In this document: positions 1-13,100 of the stretch, piece after piece
How the letters are laid out: each line of letters begins with the position of its first letter
How positions within the stretch are numbered: position 1 is the first letter of the stretch
From: Enoplolaimus lenunculus
Taxonomy: Eukaryota > Nematoda > Enoplea > Enoplida > Thoracostomopsidae
Assembly: GCA_030248215.1 (NCBI GenBank)
Contig: JASANG010003829.1
Coordinates: 1 to 64,000, forward strand
Reading direction: 5' to 3'
DNA length: 64,000 bases
Translations under genes and position numbers: made by a program
The notes under the pieces: generated by a model
The model's database searches: none
What the model was told of the DNA's origin: nothing
The model's input: the letters and a program-made list of their open reading frames with translations, nothing else

Positions 1-1184
1 GTCAAAAACCAACACCCGAGACCGAGACCAAGACTGCTTGGTCTCGGTCTTGATCAGTTTTTGACCGTTACCGAGCTTAAAAATAATTTTTTTTCGAACA
101 AAAGTTTTGAATGTTTTTTCGTACTTTTGTGTCATTCTGGTATAAAAAAATTGCTTCTGTTCAGACTTTGTAATGTGATATTTGAGTTCATGTTTCGATA
201 AAGATAAGATAACTCAACGCCGCGAATTTAGGTTTACTTGTTATAATTCGGTATTTTTGTTCCTACAAAAGTATTTATTGGTTAACTTATTTATGTATTT
301 CGAACAAAAGTTACTACCGTAGCATATATGTTCTGAAGCAAAATAATACCAGAAAACAGCCTTAATTGCGATCGAGAACCTGGTTTACTGGCCAAGCAGT
401 TAGTTTTTAGGCTGTTTTTTTGCAATTCAGCGTTTGCCAAAAATGGAACGATTCGGAATATTTTTTGCATATTTAAGCTTCTCATGAACTTCGCTAATCA
501 CTCCACACTAAAATTTGGTGTTGAAATTTGCAATATAGAAAGCAATTAGTTACACTTTCAATGGTTTAAATTGTACTCTAGACATCCGAATAAAACGAGT
601 TGAGACTGATATTCATTTAGCTTCTTTACGGGGGTACCCTCAAGGTGTTTGGATGCGGGCTGATGTTTATTTTTCGATCCAGCTCCAGGTAGTTGGACCA
701 CGAAGCTTTAGCTTACGCTATCCATTTTCGACGGTTTAAGTTCATTGGCTTGGTATGCTGCTACGCAGTGCCGAAGCAGACTTGGCTTGGGCCCCCAAAA
801 TTCTAAATTGGAGGCGTCTTGCGATGATCAAAGTATTTTTCGAATTGTAAATTATTTCAATTTGAAATACAATCGAAGTTGAATATTGGGGTATGGGAAG
901 TGACTGCTCCGGTGTTGCTGCAACGAACAGAAATAGCCATTATTACATAAAGTAATGCATCAATTTCTGGACTGAATTTAATTAGGTTCACGGAATATTT
1001 ACTTTATCGCATTAGTGAAATATGTACGTTTATGGTCTAATTTGTAATTTAGATTTGTATCCATTTAATGACTCATTCACGAAAAAGACTCCTATTGATC
1101 CAGACCTTAAAATAGCAACCCCGGACTCTTATTGTCTCCACGTTTTTGATTCGTATCACTACAGTTTTTCCGTTCATAATTTAG
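1..1184. other. Non-coding sequence left of the first serpin exon
   Basis: No coding exon was recognised. Positions 1-70 hold a remnant of the GTCTCG-rich repeat family that is complete at 10204-10670. The rest is AT-rich with no visible structure. It is probably the last intron of the serpin whose terminal exon starts at 1185, so that gene's other exons should lie left of the window. Confidence 0.6.
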
Positions 1185-1346
1185 GTGAACGAAGTCGGAA
1201 CCGAAGCGGCTGCGGCGACTGCGATGACAATTATGGCAATGTGTTTACCTCCGCAATTTATCGCAGATCATCCATTTATGTTTGCGATTTGGAACAAAAA
1301 GTTGCAAGTTCCGTTGTTTTTGGGCACTTTTGTTAAACCGGTCTAA
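1185..1346 (+). CDS. Serpin, terminal exon with reactive-centre loop (gene starts left of window)
   Basis: A TTTAG acceptor opens a 53-codon exon ending in TAA. It begins VNEVGTEAAAAT, the serpin hinge (P17 to P8), and continues through ADHPFMFAIW, the conserved strand after the loop, to a typical serpin C-terminus. Counting from the hinge puts the scissile pair at Met-Cys, the same spacing as alpha-1-antitrypsin, which would suit an elastase- or chymotrypsin-like target (inference). It lies upstream of exon 1 of the next serpin, so it belongs to a separate gene on the same strand. It enters in phase 0, as do the four cassettes of the downstream gene. The stop is followed after 14 bases by a mariner-like element. 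Confidence 0.88.
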   Translation: MNEVGTEAAAATAMTIMAMCLPPQFIADHPFMFAIWNKKLQVPLFLGTFVKPV

Positions 1347-1360
1347 ACCAGTTGTTCCTA

Positions 1361-1616
1361 CGCTGCAAAAAATGGTGAGTCAAATTGACTCTCTCCGAAA
1401 TAGGCTTTACCTGACTACACATACTGTGGCGTCAAAATTCGACTCCGCCTAAAGTCAAATTCGACTCACTTTTACTCTGGCAGAGCCGAATTTACACTTA
1501 CGGAAGTCAAATTCGACTCACTTTTACTCTGGCAGTGACGAATTTTGACTCAATTTGCGTAGTCAGGAAAAGCCTATTTCTGAGAGAGTCAATCTGACTC
1601 ACCATTTTTTGCAATG
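1361..1616. mobile_element. Mariner-like MITE with long terminal inverted repeats, TA duplication
   Basis: The 256-bp element starts CGCTGCAAAAAATGGTGAG and ends with the near inverse, flanked by TA on both sides. The inverted arms extend about 55 bp, and the middle repeats a TCAAATTCGACTCA motif. It carries no coding capacity. It lies immediately behind the serpin stop and so probably sits in that gene's 3' UTR. Confidence 0.8.
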
Positions 1617-2076
1617 TATGAATTTCAGGTGTCTAAATGGTTTTTTCCTTTATTATGTGTCAATTCAAACTACGTATGTCAATTGAACTGAGTTAGGGTT
1701 GCGCTGTACTGCTGGACTCCGGTGCGCGGCGCCATAAAATTTGTTTATTTAGAAATTGTTCCACACCACTAAATAGCGCAAGCTTTAGTCTCAGTTTGCT
1801 GGTGGTAACTGGCCTGTATGTAGCTGTTTAAATTTCGAGAATGGATTAAGGATTAAAGATACCTTTGTTAAATCTAAACCTACATAGACCCACCAGAAAC
1901 GTGGACGCCCCTTAAAGTAACATGGGCCGAAATACGTGTTAAAATTTAAGATCTTAGGCTTTCTTAAATATATTCTCTCAGGGTTCGGCCGTTTGCTAGT
2001 AATTGTTGCAGTATATAATTACAAATTCCCTGTTCACACATTGGTGATTTTTATATTTTTTTAATTTATCGTGTTA

Positions 2077-2501
2077 CTGTATTGCCCCGAATAAGAGGGC
2101 TCCCATTTTGAGTCTCAATCAATAGGAGTCCGTATCCCTAATAAGAGTCCGTAAGCGGATAGGTCATGAAACCCTAATTAAAGTCCATAAATGTCAATTA
2201 TCCCTAAGTGTAGCGCATAAATGACTCCAGGACCAAATAAATTGAGTTTGAAACTTTAAAGCTTACTTAAATTTTGAAAGTACATTCCTAAGTATAACCT
2301 AGCATTATCGCTCAAGCTTTTAATGTAAGGTAAAAACCGTTTAATTCAACGGATAGCTGCAATACCGGATATATATCAGTAAGGAAGGGTGGCGCAGGGC
2401 TGGTGCAAAATAAATAACAGTCCGTAACCGAATTACAAGGAAGGTACCATATGGAGAGGCCAAATAAATATCAGTCCCCCCTCTTATTCGGGTCACTACA
2501 G
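2077..2501. mobile_element. Mariner-like MITE, 425 bp, TA duplication (complete copy)
   Basis: The terminal inverted repeats read CTGTATTGCCCCGAATAAG at the left and the inverse of CTGTAGTGACCCGAATAAG at the right, flanked by TA. No transposase is encoded. Partial copies occur at 21706-22092 and 28299-28735. Confidence 0.85.
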
Positions 2502-2902
2502 TACTGTGTTGATCTATATCATAATGCTTTTAATATATTTTATTTTATGAAATTATTAAATTTTAGAGTTGCATTTTTGATGATGCGGTATTTGAGTAGA
2601 GCAGGAATTATTAAATTTGAGGTAGGTAGTACATGGTCGGGTTATGGTTTTCAGTGTGAACGGAAGCTGTGGTGATGGTGAAACTTTAGTTTTAGGTTCA
2701 GTGTAGTTTAATTTTGTTCAATTTTGCATAAGACCTTCGTCCCCGGAAAAGTAGCTTTGTAATATTTTACCTGGTACCAAGTAAAGTAGAAAAGTTTGAA
2801 ATATGTTATATATTTTTCTGTCGACACGAGTGAGGCGTGCATCTGTGTATATTCACCAAAAATTCGAAAGAAGGTGGATGCATCAAAATTTATAAAATTT
2901 TG

Positions 2903-3063
2903 AGCCCATGTATAGAACAGGGCCAGAACTGTAGTGTAAAGCATATTCGTAAGCGTATGGATGAGCCTTTTCCTAAGCCTAAGCAAAAAATTAGTCTAAA
3001 GCTTAAATTGACTGTATTATAGCCTTTCCGGAAAACGATCCGACCTTGTTCTATACATGGGCC
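2903..3063. mobile_element. hAT-like MITE with TTAGGC-type interior, 8-bp duplication
   Basis: 161 bp, flanked on both sides by AAATTTTG. The ends are inverted repeats (left AGCCCATGTATAGAACA, right TATACATGGGCC). The interior carries CCTAAGCCTAAGC, the complement of TTAGGC hexamers. Confidence 0.87.
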
Positions 3064-3653
3064 AAATTTTGGATCAATTCATAATTTATTTTGTTTTAAA
3101 TTGCAGCCTACTTGCAACGAAAAATTGGGAGTTAACATGATTTGTAACTAATTTTGAAAATAAATATATATAGGATTTTGGCTATTTCGGTAACGGAAAC
3201 AGACATCGATTTTTACCTGAGCCGCATATCCGGTTACGCCCTGTCTGGTGCTGAACTGAAATTATACTCCTTTAGGAAAAATCATTGTGTTGGCTTTTAC
3301 TCCGCCCGCAGAACTCGTTTCGAAGTCTCTAGACTCGTATTCTTAAAGTTTCAAAACGTTTTTTACATTTTATACAATACCTTGTCTTAAAAAACTGAAA
3401 TTCGTAAATTAAAGTTAAGCAGGATGCAGCTGAAAATGAAAAATACCAACGCCGGAGGTCAACAAAACTTGTCGGAGTCTGAGGTGGTGGGTTCTTGGGT
3501 AGTTTAACCAATGTTGAATTTGTTAATTTTAAAAAGTACCGTTAAAGCGTGAAAAATCTTGATTTTAGGTTTATTTTTAAGAAGTCCTGGCGTTGTGCTC
3601 TAAAAATTGTACCAAACTTTTAGCCAAGCTTAATACCGAACGACACACTTTTG

Positions 3654-3820
3654 GGTCCACGTGTAGAACAGGGCCGGATTGTTATCCGGTGGGGCTGTAC
3701 TTGAGTTAGTTTACGCTTTAGACTAACTTTTATGCGTAGGCTTAGGAATACGCTCATCCTTACGCTTAGGCTTAGGAATATGCGTATACTACTGTTCCGG
3801 CCCTGTTCTATATATGGGCC
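3654..3820. mobile_element. hAT-like MITE with TTAGGC-type interior, 8-bp duplication
   Basis: 167 bp, flanked by CACTTTTG on both sides. The terminal inverted repeats contain TAGAACAGGGCCGG and its inverse, and two GCTTAGGCTTAGGAATA blocks lie inside. Same family as 2903-3063; the two copies are under 700 bp apart. Confidence 0.88.
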
Positions 3821-4184
3821 CACTTTTGTGAAATTGTAACAAATTTGACTACCGAGATTGCCGGAGGCAAACCTACAGTTGTACACTGGTTTAGAAATTA
3901 TAAAGACGCTAGTTTCTCAATAAAAATATTGTTGTTTATGACCATTAAAACAACGGAATTTCCGGTTCATTTTATAACGGAAATATGTTGGCGCCGGTGA
4001 CTCGGAGAGTGTGTTTGTAAAAAATTAAATGTCGTGGTCATGCGCCAAAACAAAATGTTTTATTTTAGAATTTTAACCCTTTCTCACATAAATATTTTAT
4101 ATATATGTATACATTTCTAATATTTAGAGGGTAACAAATAAATATATACATATTTTGTATATTATTTAATCACTTAAAATAGCT

Positions 4185-7100
4185 ATGGCTAGTAGTAAAT
4201 CGAAATCGCATTCCGTTCGACTAAACGACATAACCGTTCCGTTTTCAGTTGATCTTCTGAAAAAGTTAACCGCGAATGCATCTGAAAAGAATACATTCTG
4301 CTCGCCGGCTTCAATTTCCATTGCGTTAGGAATGACGTTGGCCGGGGCCGAGGCTGAAACGTTGGCTGAAATGCGAAAATGTTTGTTTAACGTAAGTTTT
4401 GTTCTTTATAAAACGAAAAATAGCGATTTTCGCTTGCGTGTATAAACTGGAAAACTGCTGTTAAATTCATTGCTTACGGGGCTAATATATCACAGGGAAA
4501 AGCACATACTTTATGAATGCTAAAGTCAAATTACGTATCATGGTAGAATTTGGGAAGCATAACAGGGTCGAGTAAAACGCAATTCCCGTTTGTGTTGCTG
4601 TTATTGTAACATTTCGTTTCTGTTGAAGCCGTAGCCGGGTTTTTGGTGTATATACGTATTTTGACACCAAAATTTTTCCCGATGCCGATACTGATTCTGA
4701 TTTTGAAATTTTGCCGATTCCGATATTGATATAAAATTTTAATACGTGACCGAAAGTGAAATTGAAACGATTCCAGTGCACTGCGGAAGTGCAAAACTAT
4801 CGGCATTGAATCGGCAGTTTTTGAGATGTTGTTACCTTACGATTTGCTCTCTCAGAAAATTTTTTGTAAAGAAACAAGTTTTCCCGCAGAATTGTTTTTG
4901 TTATAAAATGGTAAGGACCCTACCTTACAATTTTTTACAATTTTTCCCGCAGATTTTTTTGTGATAAAATGGTAAATCCTTACAATTGTTCGCCCTCAGA
5001 AAAATTTTTTGGTGATAAAATGATAAGGGCCCTACCGTACCATTTTTGCGTTTCATAACATTTACCAGCCCGCCCCCGCCCCGTCAGAAACTTTTGGATC
5101 CGCCTCTGTGAAAAATGTCGATATTTCCGATGCGAATTAATCTACACATGCTAATATTTAATAAAACCAAACCTGGCGGGAACAAGAAAGTAAACAGTTA
5201 CGCATACGTATTAGTCTGTTTCGTAGTTTATCATCATGCTTTTGCAATCAAAGATACCGAAATAAATAATTAAATATCGTAAAATCTTGAATAATACTAT
5301 TTTTGCACGAAATTATGAAGGTATATATCATTCTTATAGAACTCTGAAGAAGCTGACATTCACGGTGCGCTCAATTCATTAATCGAAGCGCTTCAAAGCG
5401 ATCCAAATGATAAAAGCACTGTCACGCTTCATACTGCAAATCGACTGTATGCAATGCAAGGATTCGGCATTGAAAGACAGTTTATACAAGTTGTTACTGG
5501 ACAGTACGGCTCTGATATGAAACAAGTGGATTTTGTCAACGCAACCGAAGCAGCGAGACTTGAAATTAACGGATGGGTCGAAAAGATTACACGTGATAAA
5601 ATTAAAAATTTAATTGCGAGCGGTGAGTTTATGTTATGTGTTCTTGAGATGTTTTTCATAAGTGTGTACAGTGGCGTGGCCAGATACCACAAATGCCGAG
5701 GGTGGATATTTTAGTGCATACTCTATAAAATTCAAAATTCGACGAATGTGGGCAGCGAATTTATTTGATCAGTTCACGGGGCGGGACATCTTTTCATAAA
5801 GAGTGTGTACCAGAGTATAACCGGATATCAAAAGATACCCCGGACTCAAATATTTCGATGGATAGGTGACTGTAAATCTTGATTTCCATCGCCAATAGCT
5901 GTATAGATGTATAGTGTAGAGTTATGTTATACTGTTTGGCGATAGATAGATGGCAAGGCGTAAACCCGGACACGGATGACGTCATTGGGCTAAGCCGGAT
6001 ATCTGGTCGCGCACAGTAGTCAAAATTTATTGCTTTTTTATGCCAAAACTTTAGATTGAGTGTGAGTTGGTACAGCTCGCTTGTTTACGTTTTTGCACAA
6101 CGGGTATCAGTTAATTACTAATTAACGTTTCAGAATGCAGGATTGTTTTTCGGTCTTGGCATATAGCATTTAAATTTTGTACAAGTATAGAATAAGCTGA
6201 AATTTAGAAAAGAGCTACACGCGCCAAACAATTGTCGAAAACTTCACTTAAACGGTGCAGTATCCCGGCAACTGGTTTTTAATCTTTTGTACATATTGCA
6301 GCAAGCTTTTGAGTCGTCGTAGTGTTTGAAAATGTGCCAAATGGTCTGGTACTGTTTTGGTTCGGAAATGTTACACCAATATATATCGCAGTCAGGGTAG
6401 CGCTATACTTATTTACCTGGCGTCATCTGGCGCCTGGCAACACCTTGCGTACTTTTTACTATCGATACATAGATAATAGCATTTGAATTAAAACTGTTTT
6501 GAATTGTATTTAAAAGATTTGATAAAAAATTTTGATGTTGTGTTTGATTTTGTTTCTATTGATTGTTTTACAGGAGTTCTAACAAATATGACACGACTTG
6601 TTCTTGTTAACGCAATTTATTTCAAAGGTGATTGGCAAAAGAAGTTCAAAAGTTCTGACACGAATGATCAAACGTTTCATTTAAACAAAGAAAAGGTAAT
6701 GATGCTTTATTATGTACAATAATATTGTGTATTTAATAGAGAGTAATAGTCTGGTTTGGGCACTGTAATGTTTCAGGAAACGGAAATGCAGATAGACATG
6801 CTTGTTTGGCATCGACGAAGGTGTTGCTTGGTGCAACACTATTTTCAAATATAGCACTAGCGATAGTATTTAGCTCGATTGGAAAACAAACGTTTCAGAA
6901 AATCATTTGCATAATCTCAAATTGGCAGTAACAAATGAATGTTCTTTTTGCACTAATGAAGTAGATACAAGAACTCCAACCTAAATGTCAAAATATTTTT
7001 GAGGATATACCGTACCGAAATGAAATCCTGGCTAACACCCTGGTTGCAAGAGTTATTCATGGTCACTCAAAATTTGTCAACTACCAGAGATTTTCAGAAA

Positions 7101-10100
7101 TTTGCCGATGATCCATTGCCCCCCTGGTATATGTGTCTGTTGAATGCTACATATCTGAGTAAATACAGCCTCCTTATGTATAAGCCTAAGCCTAAGACTA
7201 CGCATATGTGCCCGTATTTGCAATGTATGAGATGTGTTGGCTGTCATACGTGTAACGTTAACTGTACTTATACATGTATTACTAAAATATTTTGCGCAGA
7301 AAATACAAGTACCCATGATGGTTCAAGAGGAAAAGTTCCGGTATGCCGAAAACGATGCATGCCAAGTACTTGTGATGCCGTATGTTTCACACGATCTCGC
7401 GTTTGTAATTTTTCTTCCGCGTCAAATTGAAGGTTTGTCGGCAATGATCAAGGAATTAACGCCGCAATCACTCGTTGACTTGGTTAAAGGAACACGGGAA
7501 CGTGACGTCATTGTAAGTTTGTTTGTCTAAAGCTCTATTCACACTTGGCAGTTTTTGTAGCTGGAATATGCAGTTGCAACTTCAAACTGCATATTATGAG
7601 GATTTGTATGAAAAAACCGTTTAACAAAGCGAGCAGCTGGAAGTTATGTTTGCAAATAACGGTCTCAGTCTCGGACTCGTCAAGTGTCGGTATTTAGCTG
7701 GTCTCGGTCTCGACCTTTTTTTTGAGTCTCGGTAGGTCTCAGACCGAGACCAAAGGAAACACAAGTTTTCATTTTTCTGCTCAACGTTCACAATAAACGG
7801 ATGTCAACTGCATTTTTGTTAGTTTTTAGATGTAAATTTTTATATTATAAATTAACCGGCAATTCTGAGCAGATTCAACAATTTATTATGCTAAAGAGAG
7901 AGACCGCACATTGCTGTATGCAAAAACTTGTAGGCGCTTGTTGAAGTTGTAAGTTCTCCCAAAAAAAGTTGCAGGCGTGAATGGAGTTTATTATTGCCTA
8001 AGTATAGTTGAGGGGGGCTTTGGTATTTTGACTGCAAGTCATGTTAGTGAACCTCTGTGGTGCTAATATTTAATGGATGTAGTACATGTGGTTCATTTAG
8101 AGATAAGCGTCGGAATGAGAATGACGCGGTAGCTACGAACCATCAATAATATTGCGCATGTGATTTTAATGCCAGTAAGTTTAGTAATCATTGTTACAAA
8201 CAGTAGCCATCGTGTTTAAAACTTAAAAATTTATCAACAGCACTCTAGCCGTAGATGCTTCATGTTTTAAATATTGTCAATTTTGTTTTATATTGAAAGG
8301 TTTTGCCATTCCGTTGTCCGTGATCAGTAGTGTAGCCAAGACTTCATATAGGCATTGTACATGTACTACAGCGTGCCTCCAGATTTACAAGATACACCAA
8401 TCAAAACCAGAACCGAAAAGTGAAATTAATACCAGATTTTCTGCCGGAACCGGAGTCGGATAGTGTACAATAACATTTACTAAATAAATTGATTTTAGCG
8501 TAATGTGACTAAGGTTTGACCAACATACGGTGTTTTCAGATAAGTTCAACTGTAACTTTTGAAGTACAAAATTATTAACACCGAGAACAACGGAAAAATC
8601 CGGCGAGAAAAAGCACCGGATTTGATATTGAATCAACAATGCAGGTTGCACCCTGCTGTATTGCTGAACACGAATACTCCCTTTTGTAGGTCCGAGTTCC
8701 TAAATTCAAACTTGAAGCGTCATTCGATTTGGCTCAAACACTAGACAGCATGGGTGCGTCGAAAATGTTCAGTGAAGCCGAGGCTAATTTTTCACGGATT
8801 ACAAAGGAACCACCTGGATTGTTTGTCTCTGCTGTGATTCATAAAGCGTTTATCGAGGTAAAAAATTTATATCTTTAAATGTTATTTTAACTAAGTTATG
8901 ATTTAACGGACATTTGAGCACAAAGGCGTAGCCAGGATAAGTTTAGGAATCAGAGCGACCCCCTTGTGTAATTTTGGTTCAGTGGTTTTTAGGAACTTTG
9001 TAATGTGTGTAATACAATCAATCATTCCCCATTCGAAATTAGAACATAACTTTTGCTTCTTCTAAAATCTTCGCTACGCCCAAACCTGCGCACAGTTTGT
9101 TTTTCGTGTGTTTTGATGTGCGGCATTGACACATTGATGTTTTGTTTTGTGGTACAATGTACAAGCGACCGCTTTTATTTAGCTGGTGTTTCTGCGACAT
9201 GCAGTAATGCAATCAGGGGCGTAGCCTGCATTTTATTTGATGGGATTATGTTGTGTAAAAATGTTGGGGATGGTTTTTGATGTTATAACTAAAAAAGTTG
9301 CTAAAACCCGTCGACAAAAGTTCCGAAGAAGGGTGTTAATCTCTGAATGTCTCTACTTTTCCCTGTGAGTACACTGTTGACTGGAATGCGTTTTTGAGAT
9401 CAATATGCGTTTTGTTGCGTTACCCAAGTACATTTTTACTTTTGCCAACAATGGCTGTGTTAAATGTACACCGAAGTTGTAAGCAAGCGTGACGTATTAA
9501 GTGTGATATCTTCTGCTGAGTTAGCTGTTTTCAAGTATGTCGATCTAGTGTTATTTTTTCAAAATTGGAGTATAATGTAATGTAGTTGTTTTCGAAAAGT
9601 TGATTTAATAGTACTAGTTGACCTGGGTCAGTGTTCAGAACAACTACTGTGAACTGCAATCTATGCTATGTATCATAAGTTTATTGGTGAGTTAATGAGT
9701 TGTGAGATTTAGAAATTACTAGTGAAAAAAAACTGAAATTCTGTTTCAATTCTGGCTGCAATGATTGCTGTCTCGTTTTCTGTTATTAAAATACTATTGA
9801 AATACAGATGTTAGATTATTTCAGTGAATGTTGTATTTTCCTTTACCAAGATACTCATAATTTTCCATAGCTTTTCAATTGTTTAGACAATATTTTTTAC
9901 TTTTTCTGTCTGTTTCGGTTAATGCGGAAAACGTGGTGATTGCCAATCACTCTGACCCTTTACCCAGTTGCGTCCCACCTCTACTTTTTTAGAGCTCAGA
10001 TGTAGGAGTTTTAACGTACAAAACATATACTTATCTTTTCTTTTCTTCATCTTCGCATTTCGGGTTCTCCAACTTCTCCTCTGCTAGTGGGTGCCCAAGG

Positions 10101-13100
10101 AAACCGCGTATCATTAGCATCGCTTGAAACGGTTTCTCGGTTCAAGGCCGACGCGGGAATTAGCTAAATTGTTGTGTATATGCCGATAACCTATAGCTGC
10201 TGGCAAGGATGGGAGTCTCGGTCTCGGCAAGTCTCGGGATTGGGTAGGTCTCGGTCCCGGTCTTGGTTTTTTGAGTCTCGGTGGTTTGGAACCGAGACCG
10301 GAAATCGAGAATTCAGCAAGTGCTGGTGAACCTGTACAAAGTCGAAGTTAACCCTGGTGCATACTTGAATTTCAGTATGGCTGTATTGATGAATAAGTGA
10401 TGTCTGCTGAATAAAATTTCGCTGTAAATCTGTGAATTTTCATGGTTACGCAATATTTACGAGTAGATAGATATTAAGAAAATCACAAAAAACTTTGAAA
10501 ACCGCGAAAAACCTTCAAAAAATAATTAAACTAATTTACTTTAAAAATTCAAATTTTTTTCGGTAGTGATCAAAAATTGACCGAGACCGAGACTTTTCTT
10601 GAGCGGTCTCGGTTGTCGGGTCTCGGTCTCGATCTCGGTCTCGATTTTTTACCGAGACCGCCCATCCCTGGCTGCTGGTACTGAAAAACATACATAGTCA
10701 AATGACTTTGCAACTATGATTCTGGTTGATTAACTGACGTTCGTTTCTGTTGATGCAATAGTATTATAGGCGAGTAATGCCAGCTCGCTTAATTATGTAC
10801 TATCTTATAGCCGCTATTATTTAGATTGTTGCATCTGTTGCAGGGCTGGAACCGGCCCGAGCCAAAACCCGCTGGCCCGGCATTGACCGAGGGTGGTTGG
10901 CCCGAGTCGGGCCCTAAAAAACCGGGTCGGTTTCAACGCTGATCTGTTGTGATTTAAAAGAAATCTTATCAAAAAAACTAAAAGCTAATATATGTTGTAA
11001 ATCGAAAACCACTATGATATTCATAACAGACTAAAACGTTCGGTAAATATTGTTTGCTAATTTGAAGCTGTCAAACACGTATAATTTTTTTGATTCTGTA
11101 ATATATAAAATGGATGTCATGCAGACACATTACTTTAGTCCGATTTTGAATTAAGCCGAAGTTTTATTTCGTCGTGTGCTTTTGTAACTTATCTTTAGGT
11201 CACTGGTTTTCAGTAAAGCAAAAAAATGTTTTTGCCTGAAAAAACAAATGGATCCGGAAACCGTTGCTAAGTTGAACTTTCAGCTGTATATTTCTGAGGT
11301 TCACTGCAGAGAGCGGTATGTGCCCCCCACCGCCATTCAGCGAAAGCCCCACCCTCAAATTTTGATTTGTTTTCGATTGTAGCCGCCGATCAAGATCGTA
11401 TCCCGGTTGTGCACTTTGAAGCGTTAAAAATGAACTTTTTGATGGTCAAACTCGCCTTTATTATATAATCTTACGGTTATGATGTAGGATAAGCGTGTGA
11501 ATATTGGTGTACAATTTATATTTCCCGATACACATTTGTTGCTTTCATTTAGTCATTGTTAATGTTGATGCTGAAATGACAAGGGTACAACTTGAAATGT
11601 GCATTCGGCTCCGGCAACCGGCTAAAAAATCGACCTGTGGCACCGGCTCCGGTACAAATTTTGCCGGAGGTTCCGGCAATTTCAGTAGGGACATTTTTCG
11701 TATTTTGTATTAGTTTTGCTCCTAAATTGAGTTTATTTTTGTAGCTTTGGGGAATTTTGAAACTTTTACGTGCCGAAAGTTTTCAAAAAAAGATGCTTAA
11801 AAGTTACAACCAAATTTTTGCGAACGTTTTGCAAAATTAACCAAATTTTGTTTTCCTTCCGATTCCGCCTCCGGCGAAAATCTGGTAACCTCTTCCGGCT
11901 CCAGTTTTCTTGACCTTCAAATGCAACTTTGCCGAGTGAAAGCACGTTTGAAAACATCTACAGGTTAACGAAGAAGGAAGTGAAGCAGCCGCATCGACAG
12001 CAGCGATTGCAGTCGTCGAGTGTGCAATGATACAGCTTTTGAATGAACCTGTACCGAAATTCACCGCCGATCATCCATTTTTGTGCGCAATTTGGAATTT
12101 AAAGCATCAACTTCCGGTGTTCATCGGACAAATGTGTGATCCGAAACTATAAGCAGCTCCTCGGGATCACAGACATTGATGAAATTGAATTTCATCTGTA
12201 GTGATTTTGTAGCAAATATACAGCCGATGTTATAGTACGTGAAAAATATGCTTAGAATGGCTTTTTGTATATTTTCGTAGGCAGACTTACGATTGATATT
12301 GTAACTGGGCATAATTCTGTTGAAATGAATCAAGTTCGCTTTTGTCATAGGTGCAAGATGTTTATTGCAGTATGCTTAAAAACATCCAAATGCCGCTAAG
12401 CAGTATTTTAAAGACTGTCGCTAAAGTAATGGCTTGTTTACTCGGTTGTCTATGCGGTGCCTATCGCGGCGTCATCAATTTTACTGACAATTCGTTGCCC
12501 GGCAACTTGTCATCCGAAATTTCGTCAACGAGGCAATTTATCGCCCATCATTATGCTTAAACTTGGGCTTAGGTTTATGCTTTGGCTTAGGATTATGCTT
12601 AGGCTTAGGATTATGCTTAGGCTTAGGATTATGCTTAGGCTTAGGATTGTGCGTAGATTTTTGTTATTCGCAGGATTTAGGACGCTTTTTGGGCGGCAAG
12701 CTGTCGGGCGACCATTTGTCGTGGATTCCAGTGTCTTCTGATACACTGCAGCGGCAGTGTTTGAGGAAGAATGCCAAATTTTGCGATAGCCATTTTCTAT
12801 CGGAGAAAGGAATATAATTTTAACGTTTGTTTGTTTTGATTTACTGATCAAGAAATTTAAGTGGTTGTGCCATGTTTTTTTAACAATTTCAAACGACGCC
12901 ATATCTGACACCAGCAGATGATGACAGATGCGTACACAGTTGAGTATGGGGACACGACTAAGTGTTGCGCTATATTTGTCGTACGCGGTGACGGACGGCG
13001 CCGGACGTCATCGAAACTATAGCGCTACACTTAGTATTCGTTTTGAAAGGTTGTTCAGCTTTGGTTGTGTCGCGTTTATGCAATTTATATGCGGCCTGTA

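Larger units (their letters stand above)
1617..4184. other. Intergenic DNA between two serpin genes, mostly small transposons
   Basis: Contains a terminal fragment of the GGGAC-repeat family (about 1885-1928, ending in AGTAACATGGGCC), the TA-flanked MITE at 2077-2501, and two hAT-like MITEs at 2903-3063 and 3654-3820. No gene was recognised. The last 100 bases before 4185 are AT-rich and probably contain the promoter and 5' UTR of the next serpin, but no defined motif was seen. Confidence 0.7.
8858..11963. other. Serpin intron between constant exon 5 and the first loop cassette
   Basis: About 3.1 kb. Contains two hAT-like MITEs with intact duplications (10204-10670 and 10841-10941) and a decayed CCGGCTCC-rich element at about 11580-11920 whose right part ends close to cassette A. 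No additional loop exon was found on this strand. Confidence 0.65.

Noticed and set aside
12551-12652. TTAGGC array as a chromosome end
   Set aside because: Only about 100 bp, degenerate, and flanked on both sides by serpin exons of one gene.
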